A DNA stretch of 7,267 bases from an archaeon (lineage in GTDB: Archaea > Thermoproteota > Nitrososphaeria_A > Caldarchaeales > Wolframiiraptoraceae), in NCBI GenBank assembly GCA_029258815.1, contig JAPDJZ010000095.1:1-7267 (forward strand). Reading direction: 5' to 3'. The translations under genes and the position numbers were made by a program. The notes beneath the pieces were generated by a model. That model saw only the letters and a program-made list of their open reading frames with translations. It ran no database searches and was not told the DNA's origin. Below, one piece after another: positions 1 to 5,402 of this stretch; position 1 is the stretch's first letter; every line of letters begins with the position of its first letter.

Positions 1-1
1 C

Positions 2-119
2 CTACCCCAGTAAAGCTTATCCTCGAGCTTCAAGCCTTTCCAGGATCCTCGATGACCCCGTTCTCGAAGGATCGGGTGATAGCGGGTTTGAAGCTCGAGG
101 ATAAGCTTTACTGGGGTAG
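2..119. repeat. Long inverted repeat (35-bp arms) at the left edge
   Basis: Bases 2-36 are the reverse complement of 85-119, with 34 of 35 positions matching; the one exception is a G opposite T at 34/87. The loop is 37-84. A weaker inner match pairs about 44-52 with 64-73 with one bulged base. The right arm lies inside the coding sequence of the small membrane protein and encodes its LKLEDKLYWGR segment, whereas the left arm is only the antisense copy of it. An exact long arm copied from within a gene, at the extreme end of the sequence, fits a foldback chimera from amplification or assembly better than a natural element. A genuine mRNA hairpin around the start codon is the alternative. Confidence 0.9.
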
Positions 120-360
120 ATTCGTGGGCGGGATGATAATGGGCTTCCTCACAGCCTATCTAAAGCTATACGAGCCCAGCATTCTAACCGGGATACTGAT
201 CGTCGTCCTAGCCTACATTCTGTCGTCGATCGCTCTGAGGGCAATCCTCCCGGAGGAGAAGCGAAGAAGGCTCGGCCGAAACCTCTACCTAAGCGGGGCC
301 GGGACCTACGCGGCCACGTGGCTCATAACCATGATAATGATCTACAACCTAGCGTCTTAG
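52..360 (+). CDS. Small three-helix membrane protein, EMC6-like archaeal family (tentative)
   Basis: The product is 102 residues with three likely membrane segments, at about residues 21-39, 46-66 and 80-99. The loop between the second and third is strongly positive (EEKRRRLGR, about 68-76) and is probably cytoplasmic. The pattern KLYWGRF before the first helix and SGAGTYAATW leading into the last resembles, from memory, small archaeal proteins related to EMC6, a subunit of the eukaryotic membrane-protein insertase. Three helices and about 100 residues fit that family, but I cannot confirm homology. The ATG at 52 is the first in frame, yet the frame is open to the window edge, so an N-terminal extension is possible. 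Bases 2-36 may be artefactual, so the true upstream sequence and ribosome-binding site cannot be judged. The gene ends at TAG 358-360, 42 nt before transketolase on the same strand. Confidence 0.75.
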   Translation: MTPFSKDRVIAGLKLEDKLYWGRFVGGMIMGFLTAYLKLYEPSILTGILIVVLAYILSSIALRAILPEEKRRRLGRNLYLSGAGTYAATWLITMIMIYNLAS

Positions 361-367
361 AGGGGGA

Positions 368-402
368 ATGGTTAAAGCTAGGGGGCTCTAATCTCAGGGG
401 GA
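368..402 (+). promoter_or_regulatory. Putative archaeal promoter for transketolase (leaderless)
   Basis: The AT-rich box GTTAAAGC at 371-378 stands out in a G-rich spacer and is centred about 28 nt before the transketolase ATG at 403. Archaeal transcription starts roughly 25 nt downstream of the TATA centre, so the start site would fall at or next to the ATG, giving a leaderless mRNA. A run of five G lies 1 nt before the ATG, too close to act as a normal Shine-Dalgarno site, which agrees with leaderless initiation. The promoter is predicted from sequence and spacing only; readthrough from the upstream gene is also possible. Confidence 0.5.
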
Positions 403-2397
403 ATGAGCGGAAAGATTGGGGACGAGGTAGTTATCAACACGATAAGGTTTCTGAGCCTAGATCAGATAGAGCGGGCGAAGTCCGGCCATCCGGGAATGCC
501 CCTCGGCGCATCGCACATCGCGTACCTGATCTTCGATAGGTTCCTCAAGTTTAATCCGAAGAACCCGAGGTGGATCGACCGGGATAGATTCGTCCTCTCA
601 GCCGGCCACGCGAGCGCCATGCTCTACGCAACTCTCTTCGTAAACGGCTACGACATAACCATCGAGGACCTGAAGCGCTTCAGGCAGCTCGACAGCATCA
701 CGCCCGGCCACCCCGAAAGCCAGCTAACCCCGGGAGTCGAAACGACGACGGGGCCGCTCGGTCAGGGATTCGGGAACTCCGTCGGGATGGCGATAGCCGA
801 GAAGTATCTTTCAAGCTACTTCAATAGGGAGGGGTTCAAGATAATCGATCACTATACTTACGTTCTCGCGAGCGATGGAGACCTGATGGAGGGGGTGTCG
901 AGCGAAGCCGGAGCGCTCGCCGGCCACCTCAGGCTGCACAAGCTCATCGTGATCTGGGACAACAATAGGGTCTCGATAGATGGGCCGACCTCCCTGGCGT
1001 GGTCCGAAAACGTCTTGGAGAGGTTCGAGGCGCTCGGATGGCACGTTCAGGAGGTTGAGGACGGCTATGATCTCGACGCGCTGGAGAAAGCGATAAGAAG
1101 GGCTAGGGAGGAGACCGATAGGCCATCCTTCATAGCCGCTCGAACGCATCTAGGCTATGGAAGCCCTCTACAGAATAACTGCAAGGCCCACGGCGCCCCG
1201 CTCGGGAAGGAAGCAGTCATCGAGACGAAGAAGAGGTTCGGCTGGCCTCTCGAGGAGTTCTACGTTCCGGAGGAGGTTTGGGAGTATAGGCGGAGGAGGA
1301 TCGAGGAGGGGAGGAGGAGAGAAGAGGAGTGGAGGAAGCTTTTCGAGAAGTATCGGGAGCGGTATCCCGACCTAGCGGAGCTCCTAATCAAGGCCTTTAA
1401 CAGGGATTGGGGGGAGGAGTATCGGAGGCATCTACCGAGGTTCGAGGAGCCTATAGCGACGAGGAAGGCTAGCGGAAAGGTGTTGAACGCCATAGCGGGG
1501 TATCTGCCCCTCATGATCGGCGGATCGGCCGACCTAACGGAGTCCACGAACACCTATCTCAAGGGCTTCGGAGACTTCCAAGCCGATAACCCCCTCGGGA
1601 GGAACATCCACTACGGGGTTAGGGAGCACGCGATGGGGGCTATAATGAACGGGATGGCCTATCACGGCGGGATACTGCCCTACGGCGGAACCTTCCTAGT
1701 CTTCTCGGACTACATGAGGCCCACGATAAGGATGGCGGCCATGGCGGGGCTTCAGGTAATCTACGTATTCACCCACGACTCGCTGTGGATAGGGCAGGAT
1801 GGGCCGACGCATCAGCCCGTTGAGCAGCTATCATCCCTCCGGCTGATCCCGAACCTCTGGGTGATTAGGCCGTGCGACGCCAACGAGGTCTCGGTCGCGT
1901 GGGAGATGGCGATCGAGAGAAAAGAGGGGCCGACGGCGATAATTCTGACGAGGCAGAGCTTGCCGGTCCTCGATAGGAGCATTTATCCCCCCGCGGATAG
2001 CATTAAGCGCGGAGCCTACGTTCTCGCCGACTCCGATGGAGAGCCGGACGTTCTCATAATAGCGTCGGGATCGGAGGTTCACGTGGCTCTCGAGGCCAAG
2101 AAGATCCTCGAGGAGCGCGGGATAAAGGTGAGAATCGTTAACATGGCTTGCTTCAAGCTATTCGAGCAACAAGACGAAGAATACAAGAGAAGGGTGATTC
2201 CCAAGTCGATTAAGCGCAGGGTGGCGATCGAGGCCGGCGTAGGATTATGTTGGTACAAGTATGTGGGGGATGATGGGCTCGTCGTAAGCATAGAGAGGTT
2301 CGGCAAGTCCGCGCCATACAAGGATCTCATGAAGGACTACGGGTTCACCGGGGAGGCCGTCGCCGAGAAGATCATCAAGCACTTTAAGCTAGCCTGA
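403..2397 (+). CDS. tkt: Transketolase, full-length, bacterial-type
   Basis: The product transfers two-carbon ketol units between sugar phosphates in the non-oxidative pentose phosphate pathway, using thiamine diphosphate and a divalent metal. At 664 residues it matches the usual one-chain enzyme. The N-terminal cofactor domain shows SGHPGMPLG (27-35), His69, GHPE (102-105), GPLGQG (117-122), SDGDLMEG (157-164) with Asn187-Asn188 after it for metal and diphosphate, and HGAPLG (263-268). The middle pyrimidine-binding domain has GVREH with catalytic Glu408, THDS (457-460), DGPTHQPVE (466-474) and TRQSLP (516-521). The C-terminal domain begins near 548 with DVLIIASGSEV. All expected catalytic residues are present and there is no frameshift. 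Most archaea known to me encode transketolase as two separate halves, so the one-piece form suggests bacterial origin, although codon use looks like that of its neighbours. It ends 14 nt from a convergent gene. Confidence 0.97.
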   Translation: MSGKIGDEVVINTIRFLSLDQIERAKSGHPGMPLGASHIAYLIFDRFLKFNPKNPRWIDRDRFVLSAGHASAMLYATLFVNGYDITIEDLKRFRQLDSITPGHPESQLTPGVETTTGPLGQGFGNSVGMAIAEKYLSSYFNREGFKIIDHYTYVLASDGDLMEGVSSEAGALAGHLRLHKLIVIWDNNRVSIDGPTSLAWSENVLERFEALGWHVQEVEDGYDLDALEKAIRRAREETDRPSFIAARTHLGYGSPLQNNCKAHGAPLGKEAVIETKKRFGWPLEEFYVPEEVWEYRRRRIEEGRRREEEWRKLFEKYRERYPDLAELLIKAFNRDWGEEYRRHLPRFEEPIATRKASGKVLNAIAGYLPLMIGGSADLTESTNTYLKGFGDFQADNPLGRNIHYGVREHAMGAIMNGMAYHGGILPYGGTFLVFSDYMRPTIRMAAMAGLQVIYVFTHDSLWIGQDGPTHQPVEQLSSLRLIPNLWVIRPCDANEVSVAWEMAIERKEGPTAIILTRQSLPVLDRSIYPPADSIKRGAYVLADSDGEPDVLIIASGSEVHVALEAKKILEERGIKVRIVNMACFKLFEQQDEEYKRRVIPKSIKRRVAIEAGVGLCWYKYVGDDGLVVSIERFGKSAPYKDLMKDYGFTGEAVAEKIIKHFKLA

Positions 2398-2411
2398 GTA
2401 AAGCCTTCAAG
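2398..2411. other. 14-nt convergent gap without a clear terminator
   Basis: Transketolase (TGA, 2395-2397) and the minus-strand small gene (TAG, 2414-2412) meet tail to tail. I see no stem-loop or run of five or more T in the gap. A mildly T-rich stretch, CTATTTCTTGATTCT at 2412-2426, lies inside the 3' end of the opposing gene and could serve as a weak archaeal terminator for transketolase. Transcripts from the two strands are therefore likely to overlap. Confidence 0.5.
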
Positions 2412-2783
2412 CTATTTCTTGATTCTATGAGGCTTCGGAAGGGAGTCTAGAAGGTCTATCAGATCCAGCCAAGCCTTGAGGAACCTTTCGGGGGGGTTGT
2501 AGGCCTCCTGGAGGACGTCCTTGAAATGCTTCTTCAGCGAGCCCTTCTTCTCGCCGTTCAGATACCTGTCCCAGAGCTTGTAGACGAAGGAGTCCCTATC
2601 ATCGGTCGTATACGCGTAGTAGATTCCGTAAAGCGCCTTATAGTATGGGTCGTCCTCCCCAAGCTTATACCTCCTCCTAATCCTCCTCAGGGATTCCTCG
2701 GCCTTGCTGATCTTCCCGGAGAAGAGGAGGGTGAAGAAGTTCTTGACCATCCTCTTCGTCGGCGCGCTACCCTCTTTGCCCAT
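2412..2783 (-). CDS. Conserved-looking small helical protein of unknown function
   Basis: The product is 123 residues, very basic, with no signal peptide or membrane segment, so it is probably cytoplasmic. It appears all helical: MVKNFFTLLFSGKISKAEESL (about 12-31), DPYYKALYGIYYAYTTDDRDSF (45-66), a Lys-rich stretch (78-91), and PERFLKAWLDLIDLL (98-112). The aromatic YYKALYGIYYAY helix pair is reminiscent of TPR-like repeats. From memory, small crenarchaeal proteins share this order: a 'FF..L..G+..+AE..L' opening, a 'Y..AL.G...A' helix, 'DDRD/Y', and a final 'F..AW.D.+..L'. I cannot assign a function. The ATG at 2783 is preferred over the internal ATG (Met12, 2750) because a TATA-like box sits about 29 nt upstream of it. 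It follows the solute-binding gene by 46 nt but probably has its own promoter. Confidence 0.75.
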   Translation of the reverse strand: MGKEGSAPTKRMVKNFFTLLFSGKISKAEESLRRIRRRYKLGEDDPYYKALYGIYYAYTTDDRDSFVYKLWDRYLNGEKKGSLKKHFKDVLQEAYNPPERFLKAWLDLIDLLDSLPKPHRIKK

Positions 2784-2818
2784 CGCCTATTCCGCCTAGA
2801 AGCCTCCTAAATTATGTT
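2784..2818 (-). promoter_or_regulatory. Putative archaeal promoter for the small helical protein gene
   Basis: On the minus strand the gap between the solute-binding gene and this gene contains ACATAATTTAGG, with the AT-rich core at 2815-2808, centred about 29 nt before the ATG at 2783. Transcription would then start within a few bases of the ATG. A GGAGG at 2807-2803 lies about 19 nt before the ATG, which is too far to act as its Shine-Dalgarno site. Prediction from motif and spacing only. Confidence 0.45.
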
Positions 2819-2829
2819 CCGCGCATCCC

Positions 2830-4158
2830 CTACCCTAGCAGCCCCGCCTCCCCTAAGATGCTCCTAGCGCCGGCCTCAGCGTCCTCGAGAGCCTTCTCGA
2901 TCGAGGCCTCCCCCCTAAGCGCCTTCCAGAGGGCGTCGGATAGGAGGCTTATCAGATCCATCTGCTGGGGGAGAGGGGTGAAGAACGAGCCGATAGCGTA
3001 CTTGGAGTAGGTTTCCTCAACGGCCTTCAGCCAGGTTCCACCTCCCCACCCGCTCGCGACGCCTTTAACCTCCCCGGATTCCAGAACGCTCCTCCTAGGC
3101 GGGACGTAGTTTCCGCGAAGGGCTGCTGAGAGGAGGGTTCGCTTGGACGTGGCCCACTCGACGAAGAGCCACGCGGCCTCCTTATTCCTCGAGGCGCTTG
3201 GGATCGCCAGGCTCCAGGCCCAGATCTTCGAGCCCCTCCCTCTAGGTCCCCTCGGAACTAAAGCGTAAGCGAGCTTTCCGCTCACCTTAGATTTCTCGGG
3301 GTTCTCCCAAGTATATGCGAAGAAGTCGCAGTCTATCGTGAGGGCGTAGCCTCCGCCGGCCATGAGATCTATAACGTCGGTCCAGCTAACCCTCGAGAAC
3401 TCTTGGAAGGGCGGGCACCCGCTCCTCATTATATCGACGTAGATTCTGCTCGCTTCGACGAACTCGCTGCGGGTGTAGAGCGGCCTGAGCTTCTCGTCGA
3501 GATCTCTCGCCCCATATCCGGCTAACGCGCTTGGATACGCCCCGATCGCTATCAGGAACCTCGCGCCCCGCAGGATCAGAGGCCTTAGACCCAGCTCCCC
3601 GCTCCTCGCCCCGATGACCTTAACGGCCTCGAGCAGATCCTCCCAGGTGTCGGGCGGGTTCAGGCCGAGCCTACCGAAGACATCCTCCCTATACGCTAGG
3701 ATCGAGGTCTCCATCATGTAGGGGATCATCCAAAGCGTGCCCTCGCCCTCGGGAGCCCCCGGCCTCCCGGGCCAGCGGCAGATCTTCATAACGGCGTCCG
3801 GGAAGTCTCTTAGGTCATACCAGCTCGGGTCGGTTAAATTAGGGTCTTCGATGTATTTGTCGAGCGGCTCTAGAAGCCCGGCGGGAGCCCAGCTCCACGC
3901 GAAGAGCGAGGCGCACGCAATCACGTCGTAGATTTTTCTCCGCGAGCTGAGGTTCGATTGAACGACCTTGCTCCACTCGCTTTCAGGCTCCTCCTCTATG
4001 CGGAGCCTTATTCCCGTCAGCTTCTCGAATTCTGGGCAGAGGCTCTTCAGTGTCTCGAAGGTCGGGTGCGCGGGCCAGCAGACCGTCAGTTCTTCTCCCT
4101 CAAACCTCCTCCAATCCACGCTCGCCTCGCTAACCTGCTGCAGGCTAGCCGACTCCAT
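2830..4158 (-). CDS. Family 1 extracellular solute-binding protein (ABC sugar type) without signal peptide
   Basis: The 442-residue product has the fold signature of sugar-type ABC transporter binding proteins: a first strand ELTVCWPAHPTFETL (23-37) leading into PEFEKLTGIRLRIE (42-55), YDVIACASLFAWSWAPAGLLEPLD (77-100), a hinge-type segment LWMIPYMMETSILAYREDVF (142-161), NPPDTWEDLLEAVKVI (167-182), and WAWSLAIPSASRNKEAAWLFVEW (313-335). These proteins normally capture sugars or oligosaccharides outside the cell. Here the 22 residues before the first strand are hydrophilic (starting MESASLQQVSEASVDW), with no hydrophobic core and no lipobox cysteine. An in-frame TAA lies two codons upstream of the ATG, so a missed signal peptide in this frame is excluded. 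No permease or ATPase gene is adjacent. It could be a cytoplasmic binding protein, or a gene that lost its leader. Confidence 0.85.
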   Translation of the reverse strand: MESASLQQVSEASVDWRRFEGEELTVCWPAHPTFETLKSLCPEFEKLTGIRLRIEEEPESEWSKVVQSNLSSRRKIYDVIACASLFAWSWAPAGLLEPLDKYIEDPNLTDPSWYDLRDFPDAVMKICRWPGRPGAPEGEGTLWMIPYMMETSILAYREDVFGRLGLNPPDTWEDLLEAVKVIGARSGELGLRPLILRGARFLIAIGAYPSALAGYGARDLDEKLRPLYTRSEFVEASRIYVDIMRSGCPPFQEFSRVSWTDVIDLMAGGGYALTIDCDFFAYTWENPEKSKVSGKLAYALVPRGPRGRGSKIWAWSLAIPSASRNKEAAWLFVEWATSKRTLLSAALRGNYVPPRRSVLESGEVKGVASGWGGGTWLKAVEETYSKYAIGSFFTPLPQQMDLISLLSDALWKALRGEASIEKALEDAEAGARSILGEAGLLG

Positions 4159-4195
4159 GAGGGTTTACCGGAGTTCAGGAGCCATAAATGTTTCC
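4159..4195 (-). promoter_or_regulatory. Putative archaeal promoter for the solute-binding protein gene
   Basis: In the 52-nt gap after the E2 stop, the minus strand reads AAGGAAACATTTATGG (4197-4182): a purine-rich BRE-like stretch followed by a TATA-like ATTTATGG centred near 4186, about 28 nt before the ATG at 4158. No Shine-Dalgarno sequence precedes the ATG (the bases are GTAAACCCTC), so a leaderless transcript is likely. This suggests the gene is transcribed separately from the E1-E2 pair. Confidence 0.55.
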
Positions 4196-4210
4196 TTGGG
4201 TGGGAGGCCG

Positions 4211-5383
4211 CTATATCCCGTCCCTCAGGAGGATGTAGGGGTTCTCGAGAATCTCCTTGAGCCTCGTTAGGAACTTGCAGGCCAGAGCTCCGTCGGCGAC
4301 CCTGTGATCTACCGAGAGGACCATACTCATCATCTTCCTCACCGTTACCCTGCCCTCCTCCACCACGGGCTTATCCCTTATCGACGCTACGGAGAGTATG
4401 GCGGCCTGAGGCGGGTTTATCACGGCTGCAAGCCAGTCGACCCCGAATGCGCCGACGTTCGAGATCGTGAAGGTTCCTCCCCTAAGGTCCTCGACCCCGA
4501 GCTTACGCTCCCGAGCCTTCTTCATCAGCTCGCTCCGCTCGCGGGCTATCTCGCTGATCTTCTTCTTATCCGCGTCCCTTATCACGGGGGTTACCAGCTC
4601 GTCTCCGATAGCCATGGCCGCGCAGATGTTCACCCCGGAGAATACCTTCACCTTATCCTCCTCGTAGGATGAGTTCAGGATCGGGAACTCCCTCAGGATC
4701 AGGGCCACGGCCTTTATTATCAGATCGTCATAGCCGAGCTTGATCCCCGCGATCTTCTCGACCTCCGGTATGAGCGCCCGCCTAAGCTTAACGAGCTCCG
4801 ACGCGTCCACCTCTACTCCCACGTAGTAGTGGGGTATGCTCCTCTTGCTCTCCGCCATCCTCCTAGCGGTAACCCTACGTATATGGCTTAGCGGAACGAG
4901 CTCATACTCCTCCCTCCTCTCCCTTTCCAGCTGCTTAGCATAGGCGAGCACATCTTTTTCCGTAATCCTTCCACCCGGCCCGGTCCCCTTAATCCTAGAC
5001 AGATCTATCCCGAGTTCTTGAGCGAGCTTCCTCGCTCTGGGCGACGCCTTGATCTCGACCTTCTCCTCCGGCTTCGCCTCGGGCGGCGGGGCCACTACCT
5101 CGGCTTTTTCCTCGGCCGGCTTCTCCTCCGGTATAGGCTCGTCCATGGAGTCCGCTAGGTAGGCTATTGCCTCGCCGACCTTCACGGTTTCGCCCTCCTC
5201 GTGAAGTATCTTCCTCAGGTATCCGCTTCGCTCGGCCTCGATCCCGAAGGTCGCCTTCTCGACGTATATCTCGACTATGACCTCGCCCTTCTCAACCCTC
5301 TCGCCCTCCTTCTTCAGCCAAGCCCCGATGGTCCCGTATTCCATCGCTTGATCCAGCTTCGGCATAACGATCTTCGTTATCAG
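4211..5383 (-). CDS. 2-oxoacid dehydrogenase complex E2, dihydrolipoamide acyltransferase
   Basis: E2 takes the acyl group from E1 on a swinging lipoyl arm and passes it to coenzyme A, forming the core of the complex. Numbered from the ATG at 5365, the domains are: one lipoyl domain (1-72) with the modified lysine at Lys37 in VEKAT; a flexible Pro/Glu/Ala/Lys linker (about 75-107); a peripheral subunit-binding domain (108-143, SPRARKLAQELGIDLSRIKG then GPGGRITEKDV); and the catalytic domain (about 155-384) with TFTISNVGAFG (298-308) and the active-site DHRVADG (353-359; His354, Asp358). I prefer the in-frame CTG at 5383: GGAGGGGTGAT ends 6 nt before it, and the added residues LITKIV complete the first strand of the lipoyl domain (KIVMPKL). 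From the ATG at 5365 that strand is cut and the ribosome site is 24 nt away. The substrate (pyruvate, branched-chain or other) cannot be read from this sequence. Confidence 0.95.
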   Translation of the reverse strand: MITKIVMPKLDQAMEYGTIGAWLKKEGERVEKGEVIVEIYVEKATFGIEAERSGYLRKILHEEGETVKVGEAIAYLADSMDEPIPEEKPAEEKAEVVAPPPEAKPEEKVEIKASPRARKLAQELGIDLSRIKGTGPGGRITEKDVLAYAKQLERERREEYELVPLSHIRRVTARRMAESKRSIPHYYVGVEVDASELVKLRRALIPEVEKIAGIKLGYDDLIIKAVALILREFPILNSSYEEDKVKVFSGVNICAAMAIGDELVTPVIRDADKKKISEIARERSELMKKARERKLGVEDLRGGTFTISNVGAFGVDWLAAVINPPQAAILSVASIRDKPVVEEGRVTVRKMMSMVLSVDHRVADGALACKFLTRLKEILENPYILLRDGI

Positions 5384-5389
5384 AGCGTA

Positions 5390-5400
5390 ATCACCCCTCC
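5390..5400 (-). promoter_or_regulatory. Strong ribosome-binding site that decides the E2 start
   Basis: The minus strand reads GGAGGGGTGAT, a near-ideal archaeal Shine-Dalgarno sequence, immediately after the E1 stop (TAA, 5405-5403). It ends 6 nt before the in-frame CTG at 5383-5381 and 9 nt before an ATA, but 24 nt before the first ATG at 5365. The only GTG beside it (5394-5392) is out of frame and meets a stop after four codons. The E1 and E2 genes are thus tightly spaced in one operon with independent initiation at E2. Confidence 0.8.
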
Positions 5401-5402
5401 GC

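Noticed and set aside
13..108. HindIII, XhoI and BamHI sites close together near the left edge, suggesting a cloning polylinker
   Set aside because: The HindIII and XhoI sites also occur in the right arm, where they are part of natural coding sequence (LKLEDKL). They are duplicated by the inverted repeat and are not vector sequence.
361..402. Thiamine riboswitch upstream of transketolase
   Set aside because: The gap is only 42 nt and has none of the conserved riboswitch elements.
811..1149. Open frames opposite transketolase on the minus strand
   Set aside because: They overlap a fully conserved gene, have no recognisable domain, and are expected by chance in GC-rich coding DNA.
2397..2412. 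Sixteen bases after transketolase match bases 9-35 of the left edge if 11 bases are skipped
   Set aside because: The match is two 8-mers with a gap and no flanking similarity, so chance is sufficient.
3958..4270. Two overlapping plus-strand frames of about 100 residues spanning the solute-binding and E2 genes
   Set aside because: They cross two genes and the promoter between them and show no domain; they are shadow frames.
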